From Synechococcus sp. WH 5701 (lineage in GTDB: Bacteria > Cyanobacteriota > Cyanobacteriia > PCC-6307 > Cyanobiaceae), in NCBI RefSeq assembly GCF_000153045.1, contig NZ_CH724159.1:1289556-1353555 (forward strand): DNA of 64,000 nucleotides, written 5' to 3'. Positions 8,722-17,401 of the stretch are shown in pieces. Position 1 is the first letter of the stretch. Every line of letters begins with the position of its first letter. The notes under the pieces are model-generated. The model saw nothing but the letters and a program-made list of their open reading frames with translations, was not told the DNA's origin and ran no database searches. Position numbers and translations under genes: made by a program.

Positions 8722-8905
8722 AGGGTGAACCGCTGTGCCGTCTTGCCCCAGTGTTCGACCTGGTAGTACCAGAGGAGCAGTCAAAGCGGGGCTTCGTTTC
8801 CGGCAACGAGGCCGGTGTACGTCACCGTCGCGACAGACCACCCACGTCGAAGAGGGAGTCAGATCAGAAACTGTGAAAGGCAGTCACCAACACAGCAGTC
8901 CGAGG
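8722..8905 (-). ncRNA. ssaA: 6S RNA (6Sa), regulator of RNA polymerase
   Basis: The 190-base gene-free stretch behind purK folds, on the minus strand, into one long rod. The closing stem is GGACTGCTGTG (8901-8891) with CACAGCGGTTC (8737-8727). CAGT/ACTG comes next, then a wide bubble (18 bases on the 5' side), TTCGAC/GTCGAA (8851-8846 with 8759-8754), and the terminal hairpin 8813-8805 with 8798-8790. Size (about 180 nt), the rod with a central bubble, and the place behind purK all fit cyanobacterial 6S RNA, which mimics an open promoter. Exact ends are estimated. It may be processed from a purK transcript or have its own promoter. Confidence 0.75.
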
Positions 8906-8910
8906 AAACT

Positions 8911-10161
8911 CTAAGGGGTACGGGCTGGTGGCAGTGGCCAGATTGCCCGGACCTCAGCCAGCCTCAGGGCTGCCTCCCTGGCCCGCTCAGCCGCACCTGA
9001 GGCCTTGAGCTCCAGGGTGATGTGACCCAGCTTGCGCCCGGGCCGGGCCAGACGTTTGCCATACCAGTGCAGGTGGGCGGCTGGAAGGGTCTCCAGGGCC
9101 TGGCGTTGCCTGGCGTAGGCCGCCGTGGAGGTCTCGAAACCCAGCAGGTTCACCATCAACGCGCCGCTCAGCGTCATGGAGTTGTCCCCGAGGGGCTGTC
9201 CCGAGACGATGCGCACCTGCTGGGCGAACTGGCTGGTGCGACACGCTTCGATCGTGTAGTGGCCGGAGTTGTGCGTGCGCGGGGCGAGCTCGTTGATCAG
9301 GAGGCCCGTGCGTCCGTAGAAAAACTCGATCGAGAGCACACCGACGTAATCGAGGGCTGCCAGCAGCGAGGCCGCCACGTTGCGGGCGCGGGCCTCCACC
9401 GCCTGGCTGGCGGCAGCTGGTGCAAGCACCCAGTCGCAGACCTGATCATGCTGGTGCGTCTCCACCAGGGGGTAGCACTGAACCGCCCCGAGGTGATCGC
9501 GGCAGGCCACCAGCGCCAGCTCCTGCTCGAAAGCCACGAACTCCTCCAGCAGCCACAGGCTGGGATCCACCGCCTCGATCAGGGCCTCCAGTTCCGCCTG
9601 GCTGCGGATCACCCGGGTGCCGCGGCCGTCGTACCCCCCCCGTACCGCCTTGGCCATCAACGGGAAGTCAAACCCCTGCGGAAGCTGGGGCGGCAGGGGC
9701 AGCTCTGGCTCAGCCGCTTCGCCGGCAGGCTCCTCGGCCCCGGCCAACGGCGCATCCTCCAGCTCGGCCGCCGCCGGCGGAGTCAGCAGCTGCTCCAACG
9801 GGAACCAGCGCGGCGAGGGGAGGTGCAACCGCTCCAGCAGCTGGCGCTGACGGCGCTTGCAGACCAGATCCGCCAGGGACTCCAGCCGGGGGATGAAGAC
9901 CACGCCCTCCTGCTCCAGCGCCGCAAGGGCCGCAAGGTCAAGCCATTCGTTCTCGAAACTGATCGCCGACGCCCTCTCGGCCAGACGACGGGAGGCCGCC
10001 AGATCGGCCAACGGCGCCCGCACCACGCTGGTGGCCAGCCGTGCGGCGGGATCGGAGAGCTCCGGAGTCTGAACATGCAGCTCCACACCCTGCTTCCTGG
10101 CGGCCGCGGCAAGCATCCAGGCCAGTTGGCCGCCCCCCACCACGCCGATACTGCCGCCCAT
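8911..10161 (-). CDS. purK: N5-carboxyaminoimidazole ribonucleotide synthase
   Basis: ATP-grasp enzyme of purine synthesis that carboxylates AIR with bicarbonate and ATP; PurE then rearranges the product. It starts MGGSIGVVGGGQLAWM (preATP-grasp fold) and shows MAKAVRGGYDGRGT (ATP-binding loop), LLEEFVAFEQELALV and SIEFFYGRTG with ELAPRTHNSGH. At 416 residues it is longer than E. coli PurK, partly through an acidic, Pro-rich insert near 125-155. ATG 10161 is preferred over an upstream in-frame start because the Rossmann motif begins there. The 6S RNA follows directly. Confidence 0.93.
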   Translation of the reverse strand: MGGSIGVVGGGQLAWMLAAAARKQGVELHVQTPELSDPAARLATSVVRAPLADLAASRRLAERASAISFENEWLDLAALAALEQEGVVFIPRLESLADLVCKRRQRQLLERLHLPSPRWFPLEQLLTPPAAAELEDAPLAGAEEPAGEAAEPELPLPPQLPQGFDFPLMAKAVRGGYDGRGTRVIRSQAELEALIEAVDPSLWLLEEFVAFEQELALVACRDHLGAVQCYPLVETHQHDQVCDWVLAPAAASQAVEARARNVAASLLAALDYVGVLSIEFFYGRTGLLINELAPRTHNSGHYTIEACRTSQFAQQVRIVSGQPLGDNSMTLSGALMVNLLGFETSTAAYARQRQALETLPAAHLHWYGKRLARPGRKLGHITLELKASGAAERAREAALRLAEVRAIWPLPPARTP

Positions 10162-10248
10162 CGCTGACCTCCCCGACCACGCGGCGCCAGGGCCACGCGC
10201 CAATTCAGAAGCTTGCCATTCCCTCGCCCACCCCCCCCTTGGGCCGCC

Positions 10249-11172
10249 TCAGCTGAAGCCCTTCTCGCCCACCGCCAGGAAGCGCAGCAGGCTGAAGATC
10301 AGCACGATCAGAAACAGGGCCAGACCCACCGTGCAGGCGTAGCTGATCTCCAGCTCAGAGAAGGCCTGGTCGTAGACGTAATAGACGAGGGTGCGGGTGG
10401 AATCGGCCGGCCCCCCCTGGGTCATCAGATACACCTCCTCGAACACCTTGGTGGCGGCGATGGCGGAGATCACCCCCACCAGGGTGATGTAGGGCCGAAG
10501 CAACGGCAGGGTGATGTCGAGATGGCGCCGCCAGCCCTCGCTGCCATCGAGAGCGGCGGCTTCGTAGAGCTCCGGCGAGATGCCCTGGAGGCCCGAGAGA
10601 AAGATCACCATGTAGTAGCCCAGGCCCTTCCAGAGGGTCACGAGCATCACCGCCGGCAGCGCCAGCCAGGGGGTGGTGAGGAAACCGATCGGCGTGAAGG
10701 CCTCTCCAAGCCAGGCCGCCAGCCAGCCGTTGATCAGGCCATTTTCGGCATACAGCCAACGGAAGGCGATGGCCGCCACCACGATCGAGACCAGCACCGG
10801 GGTGTAGAAGGCGGCACGGAAGAGGTGGATGCCGGGCAGCTGGCGGTTCACCAGGACGGCCAGGGCGAGGGATCCCAGGACGATCGGCGGCACCACTCCG
10901 ATCAGATAGAGGAAGGTGGTGCCCAGCACCTGCAGGAACACCGGATCGGCCAGCAGCCGCCGGATGTTGGCCAGGCCGATGAAGCGCAGCGGTTCGCTCA
11001 CATCAAGACCGGTGGCGGTGAAGCTGATCACCAGGGCCATCGCGGCCGGAACCAGCACCGAAACACTCAGCAGCAGCAGCGCCGGCGTCAGAAAGCCCCA
11101 GGCCGTGGCGCTGCGCCCCCACCAGGCCAAGCGGCGACGGGGCGACGGTGAGGCAGCGGGGGAACCATCCAT
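10249..11172 (-). CDS. Sugar ABC transporter permease, MalF/UgpA type
   Basis: A 307-residue inner-membrane permease with about six helices. It carries the EAA loop that docks the ATPase (ELYEAAALDGSEGWRRHLDI then TLPLLRP). The N-terminus is Ser/Arg-rich ahead of the first helix (AWGFLTPALLLLSVSVLVP). Such permeases work as a pair with a MalG-type subunit, an ATPase and a binding protein; none of these is in the window. The substrate is therefore unknown; osmolyte or sugar uptake is only a guess. Its start lies 21 bases from the divergent recQ start. Confidence 0.88.
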   Translation of the reverse strand: MDGSPAASPSPRRRLAWWGRSATAWGFLTPALLLLSVSVLVPAAMALVISFTATGLDVSEPLRFIGLANIRRLLADPVFLQVLGTTFLYLIGVVPPIVLGSLALAVLVNRQLPGIHLFRAAFYTPVLVSIVVAAIAFRWLYAENGLINGWLAAWLGEAFTPIGFLTTPWLALPAVMLVTLWKGLGYYMVIFLSGLQGISPELYEAAALDGSEGWRRHLDITLPLLRPYITLVGVISAIAATKVFEEVYLMTQGGPADSTRTLVYYVYDQAFSELEISYACTVGLALFLIVLIFSLLRFLAVGEKGFS

Positions 11173-11193
11173 GGGGCCATTGTGGGACGCACC

Positions 11194-13038
11194 ATGACGA
11201 GAGCCAGGGTCGTGCAGAGCAGCTTTGGCGGCAGCGACCCGCTGCGGGTGCTGCGGGAGGTGTTCGGCTACGACCGGTTCCGTGGTCCCCAGGAGGAGAT
11301 CGTGCGGCACGTGATCGCCGGCGGCTCCGGTCTGGTGCTGATGCCCACCGGTGGCGGCAAATCGCTCTGCTATCAGGTGCCCGCCCTGTGCCGGGAGGGC
11401 CTGGCGGTGGTGGTCTCGCCCCTGATCGCTCTGATGGACGATCAGGTGCTGGCCCTGCGCCAGGCGGGGGTGAGGGCGGCGGCCCTGCACTCCGGCCTCT
11501 CGAGCGAAGCCGTCAGCGTCCTCTGGCGCAGCCTGCTGCGGGGCGAGCTGGATCTGCTCTACGTCTCACCGGAGCGGCTGCTGGGCGGAGATCTGCTCGA
11601 GCGGCTGCAGGAGAGGCCCCTGGCCCTGTTCGCGATCGATGAGGCCCACTGCGTCTCCCAGTGGGGCCACGACTTCCGCCCCGAGTATCTGCAGCTGGAG
11701 GCCCTGGCCCAGCGCTTCCCGCAGGTTCCCCGGCTGGCCCTCACCGCCACAGCCGATCCACGCACCCGGGGCGAGATCATCGAACGCCTGGCTCTCGAGC
11801 AGGGGCGGGTGTTTCTGGCCAGCTTCGATCGGCCCAACATCCGTTACCTGCTGCGGCCCAAGCAGGAGGCCAAGGAGCAGCTGCTGGCCTTCCTGGAGGA
11901 GTTCCGGGGCGAAGCCGGCATCGTCTACGCCCGCTCCCGCAGCCGGGTGGACAGCTTCGCCGCCCTGCTGCAGGCCGCCGGCCATGGGGCGGTGGGCTAT
12001 CACGCTGGCATGGACGCGAGCCAGCGCTCCAGCGCCCTCAGCCGCTTCCGCAACGACAGTGGCGTGGTGGTGGTGGCCACGATCGCCTTCGGCATGGGCA
12101 TCGACAAACCGGATGTGCGTTTCGTCGCCCATCTGGATCTGCCCAAGAGCCTGGAGGCCTACTACCAGGAAACTGGCCGGGCGGGACGCGACGGCCTTCC
12201 GGCCACTGCCTGGATGGTGCACGGGCCGGGGGATGTGCCCCAGCTGCGGCGCTTCATCGAAGACTCCGAGGCCGACGCCGCCCAGAAGCGGATCGAGCAC
12301 GGCAAGCTCGACGCCCTGGTGGGCTTCACCGAGGCACCGGGCTGCCGCCGCCAGGTGCTGCTGGCCCATCTGGGCGAAACGCTGGCTGAGCCCTGCGGCA
12401 ACTGCGACCGCTGCCTCGAGCCCCAGGTTCTGGAGGACCGGACGGTGGCGGCCCAGAAGGCACTCTCGGCGGTGTGGCGCACGGGCCAGCGCTTCGGCGC
12501 CGCCCACCTCACTGATGTGCTGCTGGGTGCTGACACCGCCCGGGTGCGATCCCTCGGCCACCACAGCCTGAGTGTGTACGGCATCGGCAAGGAGCTGAAC
12601 CGCGAGCAGTGGCGCACCCTGCTGCGTCAGCTCACCAGCCAGGGCTGGCTGGAGCCGGTGCCCGAGGGCCGCGGCGGGTTGCGCTGGGGGGAGGAGGCGC
12701 GGGTCAGGAGCCTGCTGCGGGGAGACCTGAAGCTGGAGCTGCCCGCTGCCCCACCTCGCCAGGAGCGCAGGCGGGCTGCAGCAGCCGCCGCCGCCGCTGA
12801 ACCTGAAGCCGATGCCAGTCTGATGACGGCGCTCAAGGACTGGCGCCGGGCCCAGGCCCGTGAGCAGGGGGTGCCCCCCTACGTGGTGTTCCACGACCGC
12901 ACCCTGGCGGAGCTGGCGGCGCGGCGTCCGGTGCGCCTGGCCGACCTGGGGCAGGTGAGCGGCATCGGCGCCGCCAAGCTGGACCGCTACGGCGAGGCGG
13001 TGCTGGCGGTGATCGAGGGCTGGCAAGCCCAGACCTAG
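11194..13038 (+). CDS. recQ: ATP-dependent DNA helicase RecQ
   Basis: A 3'-5' DNA helicase for recombination and fork repair, 614 residues. Order: Walker A (MPTGGGKSLCYQVPA), DEAH box (AIDEAHCVSQWGHDFRP), helicase C-domain with QETGRAGRDG, RQC zinc site (CGNCDRCLEP), winged helix, an Ala-rich linker (AAAAAAAEPEAD), then an HRDC domain (LAELAARRPVRLADLGQVSG). ATG 11194 is chosen; a GTG at 11182 is in frame. It diverges from the permease and is followed by aroB after 32 bases. Confidence 0.95.
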   Translation: MTRARVVQSSFGGSDPLRVLREVFGYDRFRGPQEEIVRHVIAGGSGLVLMPTGGGKSLCYQVPALCREGLAVVVSPLIALMDDQVLALRQAGVRAAALHSGLSSEAVSVLWRSLLRGELDLLYVSPERLLGGDLLERLQERPLALFAIDEAHCVSQWGHDFRPEYLQLEALAQRFPQVPRLALTATADPRTRGEIIERLALEQGRVFLASFDRPNIRYLLRPKQEAKEQLLAFLEEFRGEAGIVYARSRSRVDSFAALLQAAGHGAVGYHAGMDASQRSSALSRFRNDSGVVVVATIAFGMGIDKPDVRFVAHLDLPKSLEAYYQETGRAGRDGLPATAWMVHGPGDVPQLRRFIEDSEADAAQKRIEHGKLDALVGFTEAPGCRRQVLLAHLGETLAEPCGNCDRCLEPQVLEDRTVAAQKALSAVWRTGQRFGAAHLTDVLLGADTARVRSLGHHSLSVYGIGKELNREQWRTLLRQLTSQGWLEPVPEGRGGLRWGEEARVRSLLRGDLKLELPAAPPRQERRRAAAAAAAAEPEADASLMTALKDWRRAQAREQGVPPYVVFHDRTLAELAARRPVRLADLGQVSGIGAAKLDRYGEAVLAVIEGWQAQT

Positions 13039-13070
13039 CCTGACCAGCCTGCCTGCCGCACCGGCCGAAG

Positions 13071-14186
13071 ATGATCCCGCCCCTTTCGATCGAGGTGGCC
13101 CTCAGCAGCCAGCCGTACTCGGTGCTGATCGGCAAGGGCAGCCTCGATCAGCTCGGCCCGCTGATCCGCTCCAGCGGAGTGGCGGCCGCCACCAAGGTGC
13201 TGGTGGTGACCAACCCGGTGGTGGAGGGCTTCTATGGCCCCAGGGCCCTCGCGAGCCTGCGCTGTGCGGAGCTGGAGCCCAGCCTGCTGGTGCTGGACGC
13301 GGGGGAGGATCAGAAAACACCCGCCAGCGTGGCTCTGATCCATGACGCGGCCCAGGCCCGGCGGCTGGAGCGGAGCTCTCTGATCGTGGCCTTAGGCGGA
13401 GGGGTGGTGGGCGACATGGCGGGCTTCGCCGCCGCCACCTGGTTGCGCGGGATCGCGGTGGTGCAGGTGCCCACCACCCTGCTGGCGATGGTGGATGCCT
13501 CCATCGGCGGCAAAACCGGGGTGAACCACCCCGGCGGCAAGAACCTGATCGGGGCCTTCCACCAGCCCAGGCTGGTGCTGATCGACCCAAGCACCCTGGT
13601 CACGCTGCCGGAGCGGGAATTCCGGGCGGGGATGGCCGAGGTGATCAAGTACGGCGTGATCGGTGATCCCGAGTTGTTCAGCGAGCTGGAGGCCGCCGCC
13701 GACCTCTCCAGCCTGGAGGCGGTGGGCGACAGCCTGCTGCAACGGCTGCTGGAGCGCTCCGCGGCGGCCAAGGCCCGCGTGGTGGCCGCCGATGAACGGG
13801 AAGGGGGCTTGCGCGCCATCCTCAACTACGGCCACACCCTCGGCCACGTGGTGGAGACCCTCTGCGGCTACGGCACCTACCTGCATGGAGAGGCAGTGGC
13901 GCTGGGGATGGTGGCAGCTGGTGAGCTTGCGGTGGCCATGGGCCTCTGGAGCCCGGCCGAGCAGCAACGGCAGTGCGCCCTGATCGCCAAGGCCGGCCTG
14001 CCATTGCAGCTGCCACCCCTTGATCCAGAGGCGGTGCTGCTCACCCTTCAGAGCGACAAAAAAGTGAGGAGCGGCCTGGTGCGCTTCGTGCTGCCCAACG
14101 CCATCGGCGAGGTGCAGATCCGCAACGACGTGGGGGCTGATCAGATCCTTGAGCTGCTCAGCACACGTGGCGGCGAGCCGGGCTGA
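13071..14186 (+). CDS. aroB: 3-dehydroquinate synthase
   Basis: Second enzyme of the shikimate pathway: it turns DAHP into 3-dehydroquinate with NAD and a metal ion. The 371 residues show the NAD-binding glycines ([20 protein letters not shown]), [20 protein letters not shown], the metal and substrate region [13 protein letters not shown], and [11 protein letters not shown] with a metal-binding His. All catalytic segments look intact. It lies behind recQ on the same strand, a loose pairing without functional link. Confidence 0.97.
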   Translation: MIPPLSIEVALSSQPYSVLIGKGSLDQLGPLIRSSGVAAATKVLVVTNPVVEGFYGPRALASLRCAELEPSLLVLDAGEDQKTPASVALIHDAAQARRLERSSLIVALGGGVVGDMAGFAAATWLRGIAVVQVPTTLLAMVDASIGGKTGVNHPGGKNLIGAFHQPRLVLIDPSTLVTLPEREFRAGMAEVIKYGVIGDPELFSELEAAADLSSLEAVGDSLLQRLLERSAAAKARVVAADEREGGLRAILNYGHTLGHVVETLCGYGTYLHGEAVALGMVAAGELAVAMGLWSPAEQQRQCALIAKAGLPLQLPPLDPEAVLLTLQSDKKVRSGLVRFVLPNAIGEVQIRNDVGADQILELLSTRGGEPG

Positions 14187-14203
14187 GCAGGTGGGCCCCG
14201 GCT

Positions 14204-14467
14204 TCAGCCTTCGCCCCCTTCTCCACCCTCGCCCCCCTCTCCACCGTCCTCGGGCTTCATGCCGTCATGGTTCATGCCGTCGTGGGAGCCCGACTTCTCC
14301 TCCGTGCTGGAGGACTCAGCGCCGGGGCTGCTCATCGCCGGCTTTTCCATCGCCGGCTTCTCCATCGCCGGAGAGCTGGGCTTGGGGGTCTGGCTCTGGC
14401 CGCAACCGGCCACACCGGCGGCCAGACCAGCCGTGGCCAGGAACAGAGCGAGGCTGGAGCGGTTCAT
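14204..14467 (-). CDS. Small repeat-containing lipoprotein
   Basis: An 87-residue protein starting at ATG 14467. Signal peptide MNRSSLALFLATAGLAAGVA is followed by a lipobox Cys (AGVAGC), so it is probably anchored in a membrane by a lipid. The rest is low complexity: two copies of AMEKP and a third AM, HDGMNHDGMKPEDGG, then four GEG units at the end. The His/Met/Asp-rich middle could bind metal, but that is inference. It converges on aroB and diverges from the hydroxylase gene. Confidence 0.7.
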   Translation of the reverse strand: MNRSSLALFLATAGLAAGVAGCGQSQTPKPSSPAMEKPAMEKPAMSSPGAESSSTEEKSGSHDGMNHDGMKPEDGGEGGEGGEGGEG

Positions 14468-14508
14468 GGGCCGTGACGTTGCAATCCGGCCATTGTTCAC
14501 CATCCACC

Positions 14509-15174
14509 ATGCGCTTCGTTCTCGAACCTCTTCTCCAGCCCCACCAGGTGGAGGACTGGTGCTTGGCCCTGAGCAGCGAGCACGCCAGCTGGCGCCCTGG
14601 GGCTGAAACGGCGGGCTGGCATGCCCGCTCCGTCAAGCGCAACCACCAGCTGGAGCGCGGCAGCCCGTTGCACGCCCAGCTGGCGGAGCAGCTGCAGAGC
14701 GCTCTGCTGGCCCACCCCCTGCTGCTGGCCGCCGCGCTGCCGGTGAGTATTCACGGCGTGCTGTTCAGCCGCAGCACCAGGGGCGAGGGCTACGGAAGCC
14801 ATGTCGACAATGCCTACATGGCCGGCGGCCGCTCCGACCTCTCCTTCACCCTGTTCCTCAGTGATCCAGACACCTACAGCGGCGGCGAGCTGGTGCTCGA
14901 GGGCCCGGCGGACGAGGAAGCGCTGCGCTGCCCGGCAGGCCATGCCCTGGTGTACCCCAGCACCCAGTTGCACCGGGTGGAGCCGGTGCGGGATGGGCAG
15001 CGCCTGGTGGCGGTGGGATGGATCCAGAGCCGGGTGCGCCGGGCCGATCAGCGGGAGCTGCTGTTCGAGCTCGACACAGCCCGGCGGGCGATCTTCAAGC
15101 GCGACGGCAAGGACGAGGTCTTCGATCTGATCAGCCGCAGCTACACCAACCTGCTGCGTCAGTGGGGGGAGTGA
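14509..15174 (+). CDS. PKHD-type Fe(II)/2-oxoglutarate hydroxylase
   Basis: A 221-residue dioxygenase of the PiuC/YbiX type, which uses iron, oxygen and 2-oxoglutarate to hydroxylate an unidentified substrate. Iron ligands are visible as HVDNAYM (His-x-Asp) and the distal His in PSTQLHRVEPV; the 2-oxoglutarate Arg follows in RLVAVGWIQSR. LPVSIHGVLFSRSTRGEGYG is the typical lead-in strand. In other bacteria the gene often sits beside iron-uptake receptors; here it does not. Length and motif order are normal. Confidence 0.93.
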   Translation: MRFVLEPLLQPHQVEDWCLALSSEHASWRPGAETAGWHARSVKRNHQLERGSPLHAQLAEQLQSALLAHPLLLAAALPVSIHGVLFSRSTRGEGYGSHVDNAYMAGGRSDLSFTLFLSDPDTYSGGELVLEGPADEEALRCPAGHALVYPSTQLHRVEPVRDGQRLVAVGWIQSRVRRADQRELLFELDTARRAIFKRDGKDEVFDLISRSYTNLLRQWGE

Positions 15175-15230
15175 GCCCTGCTCCCCAGGGGGAGCCATGC
15201 TGGGGAGCCATCGCGCTCGGCCCGCCCGCC

Positions 15231-15446
15231 ATGTCCCAGGAGCAACTCAGGGCCTTCCTCGCCAGGGTTCAGGACGATGGGGAGCTCAGGCGCCAGGTGC
15301 TGGGGTCCTCCACCGCCGATGACGTGGCCAGGATCGCCACATCCCTGGGCTTCGATGTCTCCGGAGACGAACTGCTGCGGGCCTCCGGCAAACGCATCGG
15401 CAAGGTGACGATCACCAAGCAGGATATGCCCGGCGAATACAACTGA
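15231..15446 (+). CDS. Nif11-type leader-like peptide
   Basis: A 71-residue protein with the Nif11 fold pattern: MSQEQLRAFLARVQDDGELR, then VARIATSLGFDVSGDELLRA. In many cyanobacteria such domains are leaders of modified peptides (prochlorosins), where a Gly-Gly motif precedes a Cys-rich core. Here the tail (KRIGKVTITKQDMPGEYN) has no Cys, no Gly-Gly and no Ser/Thr-rich core, and no LanM or other modifying enzyme is near. So it looks like an orphan or leader-only member. It follows the hydroxylase by 56 bases. Confidence 0.85.
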   Translation: MSQEQLRAFLARVQDDGELRRQVLGSSTADDVARIATSLGFDVSGDELLRASGKRIGKVTITKQDMPGEYN

Positions 15447-15662
15447 AGGTCACTTTTGATTACTAAAACGGTATCAATTCTGACAAATTATTGAATCGGA
15501 ATTGATCATCAGTCTAGATGGAATGTTGAATCAAGATGTTATGGTCAACCCATGTGCGAAGATGTCCCTGGATCGGCATGTCACGATGACGATGCCTTCG
15601 GGCAGGAGCCTGGGGTGGTGGTTCACTCTGGGCTCTTCCACCCACCAACACAATCCGGCGAC
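15447..15662. other. Gene-free AT-rich spacer
   Basis: 216 bases between the Nif11 stop and the DOMON gene stop. The first hundred bases are about two-thirds A+T in a genome that is strongly GC-rich. A loose stem (GGTGG-TGG with CCACCCACC, near 15614-15650) lies close to the DOMON stop and could end its message. Short open frames here have no coding character. Nothing else is recognised. Confidence 0.6.
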
Positions 15663-16271
15663 TCAAAGGCGCAGCACCAGCCCATCGCGCCGGTGAAAGT
15701 CGGCTTCATTGCCTGGGTGGGCCACGGCCCAGTAGCTGAGCTGCCCCTGGCGTTGCTCGATCACCGCACAGACCCCAGCCTCAAGGGCTGAAGGGGCGGA
15801 GCGAAGGTCATCCGGCAGCGCCCAGGCCAGCTCCAGCTCGATCGAGCCGGGCACTGGCTTGAACTCGAAGGGCAACGCCTGCAGGGAGGGCTCGTTCTCC
15901 ATCCCCTGGCGGTAGCTGCTGAAGCGGTAAACGTTCCAGTGGCCAGCCGGTGAAAGGTTCACTTCCCAGTAAACCGGCTGCGCCTCCGCGGCCAGGAAGA
16001 GCTCGAAACAGGTGCTGAGCCAGAGATCATCGCGGCGCTCGGGCCAGGGTGAGGGCTCAGCCAGCACCACCGACTCAGGATCGCCGCCGAGGCGCAAGCG
16101 CAGCTCCAGGGTCCCGCCCCTGCGGCGGATCTGCCCGGTCAGCTCCAGGCCAGTTCCGGGAACGGCAGGACCGGGAGTGATCGGGCCAGGCGGCACATCT
16201 GCGGATTGAAAGGGTTGCAGGACAAACGACTGCCAGGCCGTCTCAGGCTGCTCTGAGCTGGGTGCCTTCAC
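15663..16271 (-). CDS. DOMON-like domain protein
   Basis: A 202-residue, beta-rich protein: ELTGQIRRRGGTLELRLRLG, then LWLSTCFELFLA and YWEVNLSPAGHWNVYRFSSY, typical of cyanobacterial DOMON-like proteins related to carbohydrate- or haem-binding beta sandwiches. There is no signal peptide, so it is probably cytoplasmic. Its ATG overlaps the stop of the upstream phosphotransferase by four bases (ATGA), so the two are likely made together; a sugar-related role would fit both, by inference only. Confidence 0.82.
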   Translation of the reverse strand: MKAPSSEQPETAWQSFVLQPFQSADVPPGPITPGPAVPGTGLELTGQIRRRGGTLELRLRLGGDPESVVLAEPSPWPERRDDLWLSTCFELFLAAEAQPVYWEVNLSPAGHWNVYRFSSYRQGMENEPSLQALPFEFKPVPGSIELELAWALPDDLRSAPSALEAGVCAVIEQRQGQLSYWAVAHPGNEADFHRRDGLVLRL

Positions 16272-17401
16272 CGGATCGCCGCCACAACGGCCTCAATGGC
16301 GGCCTCCTGCCGCTCGATGCTCTCGGTGAGCTGGAACTGAACCCTGGCCCGCAGCAGGTTATGACCTCTGTAGCGGGTCTTGAAGTAGACATCCCCGGCG
16401 AGATGATCCGTGAGGAAGCGCAACCCCAACTCGAAGCTGATCAGGCGAATCGCCACAACGATGTGGTCGTAGTCGGCGGGGGTGAGAAAGGAGCTGGCCA
16501 CGCTGCCGTATCCCCCAAGCAACGCCTCACAGAGCCTCACATCGAAGTGAACAGCCCTCCAGTCGGCGGCGTCCTCGCCCAGGGGATTGCAGGCCGAGCG
16601 CAGGCAGTCGCCAATGTCGTAGTGCACCAGACCTGGTTTGACGGTGTCGAGATCGACGAGGGCGACGGCATGATCGCCCTCCAGGTCGAGCATGACGTTG
16701 TTGATCTTCGGATCGCCGTGGATCGGTCGCTGGTGCAGGATCCCGGCCGCCTTGGCCTGCTCGAGCACCGGCACCAGGGAGCGGCGCTGCTCCACGAAGG
16801 CCAGGCAGTCGCTGAGCTCTGGGTCTGTGGAGGATCCGAGCCTGGCGAGCACCTGATCGAATTGACGCAGATAGCTGGGGGTGATGTGGAACCCCTCCAG
16901 GGTGTCGGCCAGGCTCTCCACCGGCAGATCACTGATCAGCCGGTGGAACATGCCCAGGCCGAAGCCGATTTCACGGGCATGGCCGCTGTGGCCGATCCGC
17001 TCCAGCGATTGAGCCCGCTCCACATAGCCCAGAGCTCGCCAGAAGCTGGAGCCTTCCCACACCCAGGGGCAGCCATCGGCGCGGGCCTGGTACACCCGAG
17101 GCACCTCCCAGCGACGCCCCGCCAGCTCCCTGGGGGGCTCGAGCAGCCGTCTGGCCACATGATTGCTGAAGGCCACCAGGTTGCCCATCACCAGTTCGGG
17201 GCTGGTGAACACCTTGGTGTTCACCCGTTGCAGCACAGCGGCTGGCCGGGCCAGTTCCCCCAGCCGCACCAGATAGGTGTCGTTGACATTGCCATGTCCC
17301 AGGGGTTCGATGCCGCTGACCGGGCCGCCGAGGTCGAAGCGCTCCGCGATCGCCGTGAGTGCGCCGCTGGCGTCGATCATGGGATGCGCCGGATCACTCA
17401 T
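16268..17401 (-). CDS. Phosphotransferase-family kinase (APH fold)
   Basis: A 377-residue kinase of the aminoglycoside phosphotransferase/choline kinase fold. The Brenner motif is present as HQRPIHGDPKINNVML (catalytic Asp) and the metal-binding Asp as VALVDLDTVKPG. The N-terminal GHGNVNDTYLV is the nucleotide-binding loop. It resembles N-acetylhexosamine 1-kinases more than antibiotic resistance enzymes. It overlaps the upstream small gene by eight bases and the downstream DOMON gene by four. The substrate, probably a sugar, is unproven. Confidence 0.85.
   Translation of the reverse strand: MSDPAHPMIDASGALTAIAERFDLGGPVSGIEPLGHGNVNDTYLVRLGELARPAAVLQRVNTKVFTSPELVMGNLVAFSNHVARRLLEPPRELAGRRWEVPRVYQARADGCPWVWEGSSFWRALGYVERAQSLERIGHSGHAREIGFGLGMFHRLISDLPVESLADTLEGFHITPSYLRQFDQVLARLGSSTDPELSDCLAFVEQRRSLVPVLEQAKAAGILHQRPIHGDPKINNVMLDLEGDHAVALVDLDTVKPGLVHYDIGDCLRSACNPLGEDAADWRAVHFDVRLCEALLGGYGSVASSFLTPADYDHIVVAIRLISFELGLRFLTDHLAGDVYFKTRYRGHNLLRARVQFQLTESIERQEAAIEAVVAAIR

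Noticed and set aside
15552-15791. Short plus-strand open frame beginning MCEDVPGSA
   Set aside because: It runs antisense into the DOMON gene and has no coding character or start signal.
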